64,000 nt of DNA from a virus, in the IMG/VR virus record IMGVR_UViG_3300044614_000912, positions 62,001 through 126,000 of that record, one strand, 5' to 3'. Within the stretch, counting starts at the first letter, position 1. Every line of letters starts with the position of its first letter. The notes under the pieces were generated by a model that was not told the DNA's origin, ran no database searches, and saw only the letters and a list, made by a program, of their open reading frames with translations. Position numbers and translations under genes: made by a program. This document shows positions 8,438 through 17,888 of the stretch, in pieces.

Positions 8438-8475
8438 GGGGGGTAGCCTAAGAAACTACCCCCTTATTCATTCTT
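8438..8475 (+). terminator. Hairpin terminator between convergent gene blocks
   Basis: GGGGGTAG (8439-8446) pairs perfectly with CTACCCCC (8456-8463) around a nine-base loop, followed on the plus strand by a T-rich run (TTATTCATTCTT). It lies in the 59-base gap between the last rightward and last leftward genes, so it can end the plus-strand operon. On the minus strand the same stem forms but has a weaker U tract. Confidence 0.75.
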
Positions 8476-8483
8476 ACTTATTT

Positions 8484-9197
8484 TCAGAGATATTCAAGAG
8501 TAAAATATAAACCGTATTGAGTCTTACTACCTACGGTTACTGGTTCTGAACTTAGTGCTAAATACCAATCGTGTCTGACAGATTGATGGGTAACACCTTC
8601 TTGTGAAGTATAGCCAAGGCTTGTGCTAGCATCTTGGGTATTGGTATTCTTACCGCTTGCTCCGGGTGATGCTGTAAAAGGCATGTCTGTCATGGCGTCA
8701 ACTGGATCAAATTCGTACCAGCTAGTTTCGCTTCTTCCGCGATGACTTAAATTTACTACAGATTGTACAGTTGCGGGATGTCTAGCCTCATAGACGTAAG
8801 TTACAACGCCGCTAGCATGATTATTGATATTGTTGCGATCAAAAATGCGAAGACGGCAATTCTGAACACGCACAGGCTCTGTGTGAGTAAATCTGACGTT
8901 TAATGGGCAGAGATAGTTGGGTAGCTTGTCTAGATCAACAGCACTTAAACCATTAATACTCACTGTTCCTTTTGTGGTTAAATTACCACTAGTAACAAAT
9001 GCGGTATTATTTAACTGTGCGCCTTGATTAGTACCTATAGCATTGGTTACGAAAGTCGTGGTCTGTTTAGCACCAACGGGAACCGAGATACCAAAGCCAT
9101 TACCATAAAAGCCAATACCAGAACCGGCGGAATGATTGATTAATTCACCATCGCCGCTTTGGTCTTTGATATTCGCATAAAATTTGATTTCAGCCAT
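8484..9197 (-). CDS. Virion structural protein, last gene of the tail module
   Basis: A 237-residue protein with beta-rich composition and many Gly, Ser, Thr and Asn (SGIGFYGNGFGISVPVG near the N terminus; a C-terminal YGLYFTLEYL strand). It has no transmembrane segment. It is the last gene of the minus-strand morphogenesis module and has its own promoter-like motif (9233-9243) and a good ribosome site (GGGAG before ATG at 9197). Separate transcription suggests a high-copy virion part, perhaps a decoration or fibre protein. I do not recognise the family. Confidence 0.65.
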   Translation of the reverse strand: MAEIKFYANIKDQSGDGELINHSAGSGIGFYGNGFGISVPVGAKQTTTFVTNAIGTNQGAQLNNTAFVTSGNLTTKGTVSINGLSAVDLDKLPNYLCPLNVRFTHTEPVRVQNCRLRIFDRNNINNHASGVVTYVYEARHPATVQSVVNLSHRGRSETSWYEFDPVDAMTDMPFTASPGASGKNTNTQDASTSLGYTSQEGVTHQSVRHDWYLALSSEPVTVGSKTQYGLYFTLEYL

Positions 9198-9232
9198 AGA
9201 ATTCTCCCTATTTTAGACGGTTCTATATGTAT

Positions 9233-9243
9233 TATACACGAAA
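9233..9243 (-). promoter_or_regulatory. Late promoter candidate TTTCGTGTATA
   Basis: On the minus strand TTTCGTGTATA follows the stop of the 1,187-residue gene and precedes the ATG at 9197 by 35 bases. The core continues as TATAAT. The same motif occurs in four other minus-strand intergenic gaps in this window, always before a structural gene. Confidence 0.6.
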
Positions 9244-9244
9244 T

Positions 9245-12200
9245 TTAACTTGATCCGATTTCTAAATTGATGTACTGATGAAAGCCCGGAACAAATGCTT
9301 CTGGCTCTAAAAGCGTATGTAATATATCATTATGGAAGAAATAAAAGGCGTCGTATTTTCCATCTTTGTTTGGTGATAATCCAACGCTAGAAACATTGGT
9401 GCCTTCTGAAGCTTTTTCTCCACGGTAACTTGGTAAACTCAATCTAACAGGTCCACTTGTACTTTCCAAAGGACACGCATCATAGGCTAATTTGTCATAT
9501 ACAATTCCATCGTGAAATAAAATAGATGCTGATTTTGAGCCGCCATTTATATTGAGCCTCAGACCATAATATGTTGTACTTGAATCCTTGGGTTTATATG
9601 ATCCAGAAAAATCACTTGGGGTAAATCCTTCTCCGCGATTCTTTTTCTCAATAATAAAACGCGATATATTTCCCTTTTCTCCAATAGCGGTAACTTTTAG
9701 TTTTGCACCTTTAGTCAAAGAAATTTCTTGATCGACAGAAAAACCTTCGCCACCATCTATTATCATATAATTATCTGATAATCCAATAACCCTTTTGTAA
9801 TATCTAAAGCCACCACCAGTTAACAATTGGCCCCTACGAATAGGATTAATTCTCCATTCCGAACTGGGTCTTAAAGCTTTATTGTTGGCTCCGTTGCGAT
9901 TTATTTTTGAGTTTATAGGAACTGGGAAATTATCTATTTCATCATCTCCAATTGGGTCGGCATATGTTGGTATTCTAAAATCTACGGCGGTTTCTATTTG
10001 GTCTACATCTCTAGGATATTTTGGCAATGCTTTAGATGGATTCCAATCTGTCAAATCTGGTCTAGCATCGGCATCTACTCTTTTAGATTTTACATTCATT
10101 CCTAGTGGCAATGGATTAAAATGCAACACGGCAAAATATCTTGGATCATATATTGTTTGCTCGTCGGGCCACTGATCAAATATACGAACGTGTAAAGCTG
10201 TTGTTCCAAAACTATTTGGACTGTCTTCTGCTGATCCCCACTGAGGATATCCATACGTAAATGAAGGATTGGATGGACCAACCCAACCAATACCTCCTCC
10301 GATTGGCAATATTGTGATTCCTCCAGTTTGACCACCGGCAACTTTTTGAACTTTTGGTAATCCAAAGTATTGCGTTGTTGTAAAGTTAATAGCTCCTCCA
10401 CCTCCAAATTTATTTTTGGCTACAATAATACCAACAAAATTGGATTTTTCATCGCCGCTACTAGCATCAGAATCTGGTAATAAATCTGGACCACCGAGTG
10501 GGCCTTCTCCATTTGAAACAGTATCTGGTCCAATCAATGGAAATGGTGCTAATCCTCTAGTTGCTACGCTACCTTGATCTGTATTGCCGGGAATCAATCC
10601 ACCCCACATATGACTACCGGTATCTCCAGTGGTAAGTGTATTGAAAAAATTTGTACGTAATCTATTATATTTTGGTTGATCGCTTGGGGCAAATGCCTTA
10701 TAAGCATGAACAGCGTATTGCAATTGAAGTGGAGAAAATTGAATTTTGGATGCTTGCGCCGGGGCTAAACCATAAATATTCCCGCTATCTGCTACACTAG
10801 CAAGCCAAGTATATCGTTTTCTAGAATTAAAAAAGCCAAAATACGTATCCAATAAGTTGGTGGTTGGCGATTCTAATTTTACTAATTCATCTAATGATTC
10901 TATTGGTGTACTATAAGTACCAGACAATGATCCATTGACTCCAATTTCTGCTGGAAGTTGATATAATCCAGCATCCTTTGTATTAGAAAACATAAAATTA
11001 CTGGTATCAATTGTTTTATTTTTATCTGGGGTAGCAGATAATATTTCTGAGCCATCTGATGGAACCACAAAAAATGGATCACCGAATTGAATTCCCAATC
11101 TTGCTGAACCATTCATTGGCATCATATTTCTTTGTTTTTTCAATAATGATGCCTGCTGAACAGAATACCCCTCTGTAAAAATTGGTCCCCAAAAATTTGG
11201 AAAATTTGTTTGATACCAAGCGTCTGCATTAGTGCCTCCATCTGGAGAATAAATTACATTTGTTCTACCAATAATATTGTATTGGTTAGTGCCACCCATA
11301 TGAGAACCGACTTGATCAAACGCTGTAACTTGTACATATCTTCTTGTTGGCTGAAAATCATAATCGTTTTTAGAAGGCAAAGACAATAAAAGCGCAACGG
11401 TTTCATCTGTTTCATCAAAAACATAAGATGGTTGATCCGGTTTTGCGGACGGAACATACAAATTTAATTTAGTAATCAGATTCAAATCATTCATTTCAGA
11501 CAGGGCTGAAATAGATTTATTAGATATTGCTGGAGCGGCAGAGTCACCGCCACCTTGAAACATGGATGCGTAGTATCGTAATCTCATATAGGACTCATAT
11601 TGAATACCATTTATATTTTGAAAATATTGCTTACCATTGCTAGAACGATATCGTTCATCTTTGAAAAATGAATCGGCATCGGCTAAAAATTTAGCAAATG
11701 ACCATTTTCCAAGCTTTAGACTAACAGGGGCTATACTTGTAGTTCCAGCATCAAAGCCCTGTATAATCCATTCTCCATCGATATGGCTACACATCACTAC
11801 ATCGCCTTTTTTGAATCCTCTTGGTGATCTATTAACAATTTGTATTTTTTCTTTTTTATTTGCATCATTGGCAGCAGCGGTCATATTTGGACCACACATA
11901 TTGGGATTTCCACCCTCAACGCTAATTGGCAATGCTTTCCCTATCGTAAATTGACCCATATAGTAAGTCGAATTAGTATCATAAAATTCATCTGGAGCAA
12001 TATCATCAATGCTATCGAAAGGTATATCCTTAATTTTTGCTGGGTCAACATCTGTTAATAAACGAGCAAGCATTTGCTGTGTGCCAGATTCCCATTCGCC
12101 AATAGCTGAATTGTATGTTAATCTGAGATTAGCGGCCACAGAATTAGCCGGATTTACGTTTCCACCTTCTGATGGGTTTTGATATACTCCAACTGGTTGC

Positions 12201-12808
12201 TCCTGCGTACCTTGCCATCCGTATTTTGCGCCCGTTGGTCGTTTTGGTACTGACGAAATCAATGGCGCTCCATTTTGCGCTAATGATCTTGTTGTATCAC
12301 TCTGTGACTTTGGTTTAAGATATACTTTTACCAAGGGTGTTCTAGTTTGATTAGTAGAACCAAATTTTACTGAAAATGATGGATGAAAAGTAATACATCC
12401 AGAATAACTTCCTTGTATATTTTCAACTACTTGCTTAACATCTTCATCTATGGCTATACCCCACTCATTAGTATTATGTTTAGCTAATAATTCTGGTAAA
12501 TCGGAGGCGACCGATGTTCCAGATTTGGTTTTGAAAATATCTGCGCCAGTTTTTAATTCATATTCTTTGGTATCTTCATTCCATAAAATAATGGATAAAG
12601 AATCAATAGAAGATTTACCAACTAAAGTATCATAGGTTGTTTCAGTCTCACCGAATAAATCTTTTACATCATCATTGGGTTTATCAACTAAATATCTTTT
12701 TAAACTAGCTACCGAATACGACGCTATCCCCAATGATTCTAATGCAAAATCACTAGTTGTAAAAGAATGGTATTCGGTGGATGCTGAATGTAAATTAGAA
12801 TCAAACAT
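9245..12808 (-). CDS. Large tail-associated structural protein (1,187 residues)
   Basis: A 1,187-residue virion protein without a domain I can name. It is rich in Gly, Asn, Pro, Ser and aromatic residues, with long beta-type stretches such as RYYKRVIGLSDNYMIIDGG and GIVYDKLAYDACPLES near the C terminus. That is usual for baseplate, tail-tip and fibre proteins. It starts from an ATG two bases after the previous stop, with GGAGATTA upstream. Position downstream of the putative tail hub suggests a peripheral tail-tip component. Repeated SDNYMIIDGGEGFS/ISLTKGAKLKVTA-type strands hint at small beta domains, not identified. Confidence 0.6.
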   Translation of the reverse strand: MFDSNLHSASTEYHSFTTSDFALESLGIASYSVASLKRYLVDKPNDDVKDLFGETETTYDTLVGKSSIDSLSIILWNEDTKEYELKTGADIFKTKSGTSVASDLPELLAKHNTNEWGIAIDEDVKQVVENIQGSYSGCITFHPSFSVKFGSTNQTRTPLVKVYLKPKSQSDTTRSLAQNGAPLISSVPKRPTGAKYGWQGTQEQPVGVYQNPSEGGNVNPANSVAANLRLTYNSAIGEWESGTQQMLARLLTDVDPAKIKDIPFDSIDDIAPDEFYDTNSTYYMGQFTIGKALPISVEGGNPNMCGPNMTAAANDANKKEKIQIVNRSPRGFKKGDVVMCSHIDGEWIIQGFDAGTTSIAPVSLKLGKWSFAKFLADADSFFKDERYRSSNGKQYFQNINGIQYESYMRLRYYASMFQGGGDSAAPAISNKSISALSEMNDLNLITKLNLYVPSAKPDQPSYVFDETDETVALLLSLPSKNDYDFQPTRRYVQVTAFDQVGSHMGGTNQYNIIGRTNVIYSPDGGTNADAWYQTNFPNFWGPIFTEGYSVQQASLLKKQRNMMPMNGSARLGIQFGDPFFVVPSDGSEILSATPDKNKTIDTSNFMFSNTKDAGLYQLPAEIGVNGSLSGTYSTPIESLDELVKLESPTTNLLDTYFGFFNSRKRYTWLASVADSGNIYGLAPAQASKIQFSPLQLQYAVHAYKAFAPSDQPKYNRLRTNFFNTLTTGDTGSHMWGGLIPGNTDQGSVATRGLAPFPLIGPDTVSNGEGPLGGPDLLPDSDASSGDEKSNFVGIIVAKNKFGGGGAINFTTTQYFGLPKVQKVAGGQTGGITILPIGGGIGWVGPSNPSFTYGYPQWGSAEDSPNSFGTTALHVRIFDQWPDEQTIYDPRYFAVLHFNPLPLGMNVKSKRVDADARPDLTDWNPSKALPKYPRDVDQIETAVDFRIPTYADPIGDDEIDNFPVPINSKINRNGANNKALRPSSEWRINPIRRGQLLTGGGFRYYKRVIGLSDNYMIIDGGEGFSVDQEISLTKGAKLKVTAIGEKGNISRFIIEKKNRGEGFTPSDFSGSYKPKDSSTTYYGLRLNINGGSKSASILFHDGIVYDKLAYDACPLESTSGPVRLSLPSYRGEKASEGTNVSSVGLSPNKDGKYDAFYFFHNDILHTLLEPEAFVPGFHQYINLEIGSS

Positions 12809-12809
12809 A

Positions 12810-15800
12810 TTAATCTCCGTATCTTGTTACATCAGAATCATCAAAAGTTTCTGCATTTTCTGGAGCAACGTAGTATTTTGATTTTGATTTTATAAAGGGT
12901 AGGGGTTTAGCGGCCATATTAGGGTGATATACATCATTTGAAGCTGGGATATATAAATCATTTTTATTGCCACCACAAATAGCAGAGGATGCTGTATTAT
13001 AGTATTCTCTAGCCAAACTGTCTTCTGTTAGGAAGTTTTGAGCTACTCTACCGATTTGAGCATTATCCTGCACCGATCCTTGAACCATGTAGTCTGTGGC
13101 GTCGTGTGGTGTCCAGCTGGGTTCTCCATCTCCAAACAATTTATCTGGAGAAGCACTGGCTCCACCCATTTGAGTGCTAATTCTCTTTTCGGTAAATTTC
13201 TTAACAGATGCTACAACATTACCCATCGGATTAGCAAACTGCTGTACATTTTCTGGATTTACGCTACGTAAAGTATCGTATATTTGACCATAATTCACGA
13301 ATGAAGTTGCTGCTTTGCCAAGACCTTTTCTTATTAAAGCATTTCGCTCATCTCGTAATCTTTGTCTTTCTCTGCTAATTTTAGAAATTTGATCTTGCTT
13401 TTGCTTTTGTAGTTTTCCAAAACTAGAAGTATATAAATCCATCTTTATGGTTGTTTGTACTCCACCCTCTGAAATACTAACATCAACATTTGTTACCAAT
13501 GGACCACCATTCAACAATGCCTTACCTAAAGAATTACCCGGAGGCAGTCCCGGCACAACAAATCCACCTCTTTCTGAAAATAAAAGCAGGCTATTAGAGA
13601 ATTGAGCTTGTAATCTTCCAGCTTCATTCATTAATTGATACCCAGCATAATTCCAAGGAGATAAATTCTCATCTTTGATGAATTCTACTCTGCCGCCAAT
13701 ATTTTTGTATACATTTGCTTGACCATCTAACTGTGAAGATACCCAAGGCCCATAACATCTATCCCTAGACATTAATGGTAAAACTACTAGATTTGGATAT
13801 ACCGGAGAAGGGCTAGTCACATTGATTCTATTTGGAAAAGCGAAATTTAAAGAATCTATAGCTTTTTTAGCTGCCATCCACGCTTGTAATTTTTGATCAT
13901 CAGATAATTTATCTCTATAGTCTCCATTGTTAGCTGGAAAAGGCTTCGGCGGGATGATTGGTGCGGCAAATTCTGGAACATCGACAGTATCCATAGTCAT
14001 GAAATGTTTAAATCTTTCAGCATTCATTTGTTGAAATGGACCATCTCTAAATCTAGCATCTTTTGTTGGTATAACTTTAGATGGTAGTGTGATCAGAACA
14101 TATACATTCTCTGTGTCTAATTGATCCAGTTCAGTATCAATAATATAACTATTTAATACTTCATTTTCTGTTCTTTTAAAATCCCAAAGCTCTACATCTT
14201 CTCCACCTTTAGCAAGAGGAACATAATGAGGTCTATAATATGTAAAACTGTCTACATATCTATCTTCATCTGGCAAGTAGATTTTTTGTGGTAATGTTTT
14301 TCTACCTATATCTTTGTATGCTCCACCGTGAACTGTTATTGGTCTTATTTCTACTTTGGGTGGCATGAATAATTGTTCTGATACTGTACACTTTATAAAA
14401 GCTATTTGCTCTGGTATATCTTCCTTATCTGGATCGTCTGCGTCTTCTTCAAGATTTGGAAAACTGTGCCACTCATCACCGTTAACATTATCCAAACCTT
14501 CACATAAATCTGGAATCATAGCATTACCAATTTTTACCTGTTGCGTTAAGTCATTGGCTGAAATTCCATCTAAAGACAAAAATTGACTATGATCAAAACG
14601 AACATATGGAGATATTCTTCCTTGCTCATTAATGAAATTGGTTAGGTCTTGCGGAATAAGGCACTGTCTGACACCAAGTGGCGCATTATTAAAATTTTTA
14701 TCGATGACGTTATTAAGATTTTGTTGAGGTAATACATTTTGAAACAAATCAAATTCAAAGAATCCACCTAAATCTAATGGCGTGTAATTAGATTCATATT
14801 GTTCCGATATTGGATTATAATTGATTTCTAAACTACCAGCATATTTCGATTGTGCATCCACTATTCCAGAATTAAGGAATGCTTTTATCATATTTGTATC
14901 AGAATCAGCATCAGCATCTTCTCGCACTTGCTGTCTAAATGCTTCTGAAAATTCATAACCGGGGATATTATTAATAGCCCTAGGTTGAAATCCGAAGGGT
15001 CCACTACTATACTCAACAGAGTTTTCTAATGTAATTTCCTTGTCATAATTTAGATTAACCTTTTTGGGTATCTTAACTAAGAATTTTTTACCAAGACATT
15101 CATCTGCAACATTTTTTAAGAAATTATATACCCTCATTGCATTTTCTGTACTTTTCTTTGCAATTTTTGGGAAAATAGCAAATACATCTTTGTTATTGGT
15201 CAAGCTTCTTTCAACCAATGCTACAGTATCAGTAATCTTTTGTGGAGTCGGATTACTCATTAAAGCCTGTAAAGCGTTAAAGTATTCTTCTTCAAAAGGA
15301 CTTAACCCTGTTGACTCTTTGATTTCTTTTAATCTCTTGAATTGTGTTTCTAGTACAGCCTTAAAGTTCTTTTGGTCTGTAGATTTTAATTCTGCAAAAT
15401 TAGTTAATACTGTAGTATATCTTGTCTGAATATCAGTTAAACCACCCTCTGGAATACCAAGTTTCGTCATTCTCTTATAATATAGCGGGTATCCATATGG
15501 AGGGTTACACGGACTAAATGGCAAATCATCATCACCATAATCTCTTAAAGCATATGTGTCGAATAGTGACCTTGGCACAGTTACGGCATATGAATTGGAT
15601 ATATCTGATACTGGGGGCGCACCGGCTGGAGCTTCAGCTTGAATAACACCAGCGGTTTGTTCTGAATCATCTATTTCAAGAGATTCAATATAAGTATCGT
15701 TATATATTTTAAGAAATTCTTTCCATCTATCGTAAGATACGGCAGCGCATCGCAATTCCATTTCTGTGGCTACGTAATATGCACCAACGCCGATTGCGTT

Positions 15801-17549
15801 TAAGCCCGTAGTATCCAGTAGAATTTGTTGATACGCACCAAAACCTTTAGGAATAGTGACGGCGTGTTTTCCAAGCATACCATAGTAAGGTAATACTTGT
15901 TGTTCTAATGAAGATTCCAATCTCCATTGACCACCGGCAGGAGTATTTTCGGGTTGACCGTTTTGTCTTCCTAAAGCATCAAGTTCATCTCTATCGGCAT
16001 TAGTAGAAAAATAATACATTTCTACTTCTTGGGCACCAACGACAAATTTATCTGTTGTGATATTTGATAATTCATATCCAACATCTTGATTCTCTACATA
16101 AATTCCACTTGTGGCAAGAGAATCGATATATAATTTGATAGCCCCATAAGAAGGCTGAATTGACCTATCTATGGTATCAATTCTGATAATTCCAGCAATA
16201 AGCTTTTTGGGATCGGTCCCATTGGCTCTATTCCAAGCCGTTAAAAAGCCGCAAGCTGGGTGATCTATAACAGGTAATAACGTAACGAATAGTTCTTTGC
16301 TAGTTACGTCACAGATTTCCATCGCTAACTCTAAAAGATTTATTTGATCAAAATCCAAATAATACATACTTGGCAACGATGGCAAAGTTCCAAAATCAAC
16401 TACATAATTGAATCCTCTGAAATTAATAACCCCACCAAAGGCTTTATCAATATATTCTTGTGGCATTGTACCTTGATATCCCATAATAGCATTTATGGCC
16501 TGCTTAACTCTATAAAATGGAATACCTTGCGGCCCTCTTCTAGAGAATCCTGTGCCAGTTATTGGAAAATTTGGACCGAAAGATGTTGCAGAAACTGTAG
16601 ATGTGGAGCTATCACTCTCTGTTCTCCATGTGTCATCTCCTTCAAATATAAAGGTGCCATTGTCTGCAACTACTTTACGCAAAATTGATTTCTTTGGAAA
16701 TTGTCCTTTAATTTCATCTTCTGTTTCTTGAGATGGATTGAACTCTAAAAATCCATATACATTGATAAGATTGTTTTGATTGTATATTGATCCAGAATAA
16801 TTATTCAAAATGACCGTAACATTAGATAAAATTTCTCTTGGATCAATAACTTGAACACTATAGAGTGGATTTCCTCCCGGTCCTCTATTCTGAGTATATG
16901 TTTGTAGTATGCCACCAAAGACCAAGTGATCTCTACCTCTATCTGGACCACTTAACTGTGCAGTATAGTCATATATAGTATTATTTTTTAGATCAACATA
17001 CTGATTATTGCTTAACGTTCTAAAATTATTTTTATCATATGCTCCACCGCCCATTGACGGTATTGTAGCACCTCTGGTGTTCAAACCATATAAATCATCA
17101 AATGTTTGCTTATATGCTTCCGATACAGTTGCAAAATTTTGACCAAATTTAAAAAAGACAGGTGAGCCTGCTATTGGTGGAGAAAATTTGTCATATTGAC
17201 CGTTGTGATAAACATCGTCACCTTGACCAATCGGTGTGCGATCAGAAACATTGAATTCATCATTTATTAATTCTACGCTCAAAGAAGAACTAGAGTCACC
17301 GAAACCTCCATTCATAGTAAAGTTTCGCACAGAAGCTCCAAGAAAAGTTTGTTGTGCAAAACCCCTAGCATCAACGGTCCAGCCTCCAGCGGAAAAAGAT
17401 TGCGGAATAGCTCCGCTGCTAGCAGGCCAATCATTGCCATAATAACCAGAAGCCGGTTGAATACCCATAGGGTATACTGGTAAAGAAGTAGTTGTAACAG
17501 TTGTTGAAACTGTAACACCGGGGTTTCTAATAATGTCTTCGTATGTCAT
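12810..17549 (-). CDS. Putative tail hub / baseplate protein (1,579 residues)
   Basis: A 1,579-residue virion protein. Near the N terminus, after RNFTMNGGFGDSSSSLSVEL, come VFFKFG and VFGGILQTYTQ and then YSVQVIDPREILSNVTVIL. This order of short beta motifs resembles phage tail hub proteins of the gp27/gpD type, where a ring forms the tail tip. A charged segment rich in Lys, Arg and Gln (SSFGKLQKQKQDQISKISRERQ) near residue 1,385 may form a coiled coil. The ATG at 17549 overlaps the previous stop (ATGA). The hub call is inference from pattern and position behind the tape measure. Confidence 0.5.
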   Translation of the reverse strand: MTYEDIIRNPGVTVSTTVTTTSLPVYPMGIQPASGYYGNDWPASSGAIPQSFSAGGWTVDARGFAQQTFLGASVRNFTMNGGFGDSSSSLSVELINDEFNVSDRTPIGQGDDVYHNGQYDKFSPPIAGSPVFFKFGQNFATVSEAYKQTFDDLYGLNTRGATIPSMGGGAYDKNNFRTLSNNQYVDLKNNTIYDYTAQLSGPDRGRDHLVFGGILQTYTQNRGPGGNPLYSVQVIDPREILSNVTVILNNYSGSIYNQNNLINVYGFLEFNPSQETEDEIKGQFPKKSILRKVVADNGTFIFEGDDTWRTESDSSTSTVSATSFGPNFPITGTGFSRRGPQGIPFYRVKQAINAIMGYQGTMPQEYIDKAFGGVINFRGFNYVVDFGTLPSLPSMYYLDFDQINLLELAMEICDVTSKELFVTLLPVIDHPACGFLTAWNRANGTDPKKLIAGIIRIDTIDRSIQPSYGAIKLYIDSLATSGIYVENQDVGYELSNITTDKFVVGAQEVEMYYFSTNADRDELDALGRQNGQPENTPAGGQWRLESSLEQQVLPYYGMLGKHAVTIPKGFGAYQQILLDTTGLNAIGVGAYYVATEMELRCAAVSYDRWKEFLKIYNDTYIESLEIDDSEQTAGVIQAEAPAGAPPVSDISNSYAVTVPRSLFDTYALRDYGDDDLPFSPCNPPYGYPLYYKRMTKLGIPEGGLTDIQTRYTTVLTNFAELKSTDQKNFKAVLETQFKRLKEIKESTGLSPFEEEYFNALQALMSNPTPQKITDTVALVERSLTNNKDVFAIFPKIAKKSTENAMRVYNFLKNVADECLGKKFLVKIPKKVNLNYDKEITLENSVEYSSGPFGFQPRAINNIPGYEFSEAFRQQVREDADADSDTNMIKAFLNSGIVDAQSKYAGSLEINYNPISEQYESNYTPLDLGGFFEFDLFQNVLPQQNLNNVIDKNFNNAPLGVRQCLIPQDLTNFINEQGRISPYVRFDHSQFLSLDGISANDLTQQVKIGNAMIPDLCEGLDNVNGDEWHSFPNLEEDADDPDKEDIPEQIAFIKCTVSEQLFMPPKVEIRPITVHGGAYKDIGRKTLPQKIYLPDEDRYVDSFTYYRPHYVPLAKGGEDVELWDFKRTENEVLNSYIIDTELDQLDTENVYVLITLPSKVIPTKDARFRDGPFQQMNAERFKHFMTMDTVDVPEFAAPIIPPKPFPANNGDYRDKLSDDQKLQAWMAAKKAIDSLNFAFPNRINVTSPSPVYPNLVVLPLMSRDRCYGPWVSSQLDGQANVYKNIGGRVEFIKDENLSPWNYAGYQLMNEAGRLQAQFSNSLLLFSERGGFVVPGLPPGNSLGKALLNGGPLVTNVDVSISEGGVQTTIKMDLYTSSFGKLQKQKQDQISKISRERQRLRDERNALIRKGLGKAATSFVNYGQIYDTLRSVNPENVQQFANPMGNVVASVKKFTEKRISTQMGGASASPDKLFGDGEPSWTPHDATDYMVQGSVQDNAQIGRVAQNFLTEDSLAREYYNTASSAICGGNKNDLYIPASNDVYHPNMAAKPLPFIKSKSKYYVAPENAETFDDSDVTRYGD

Positions 17550-17887
17550 GTTTGTGGGTTTCTATACTGCGAACTATAAATATTAAATCTTTGTGTTGCT
17601 AATTCAAGTAATGACATTGGATTAAATTGTATAACGCCTTGAGTATTATCATAATGAATATATGGGTTGACTATTGTAAAATCATTGATACCAGCAGCGC
17701 CCGTTACTGATCTTGAATACAAACCATTAGATAGTGCTTGGTTTTGGGGCCAAGCTAAACCAACTGGTTTAACAATAGGAATAGCATTGGAATTAACAGG
17801 AAATTCTGGGGCTTGGGTTGTGGTTATAGATTGACCCGGAGGTATAATTGTACCGGGAGGTATTTCTATCAAATTTCCGTATGACAT
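17546..17887 (-). CDS. Small Pro-rich tail protein
   Basis: A 113-residue protein. The N-terminal third is rich in Pro, Ile and Thr (IPPGTIIPPGQSITTTQAPE), like a flexible arm; the rest (INDFTIVNPYIHYDNTQGVIQF, then PMSLLELATQRFNIYSSQY) may fold into a small domain. It sits between two large tail proteins and overlaps the next gene by ATGA, so it is probably a structural adaptor of the tail tip. I do not recognise a family. Confidence 0.6.
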   Translation of the reverse strand: MSYGNLIEIPPGTIIPPGQSITTTQAPEFPVNSNAIPIVKPVGLAWPQNQALSNGLYSRSVTGAAGINDFTIVNPYIHYDNTQGVIQFNPMSLLELATQRFNIYSSQYRNPQT

Positions 17888-17888
17888 A

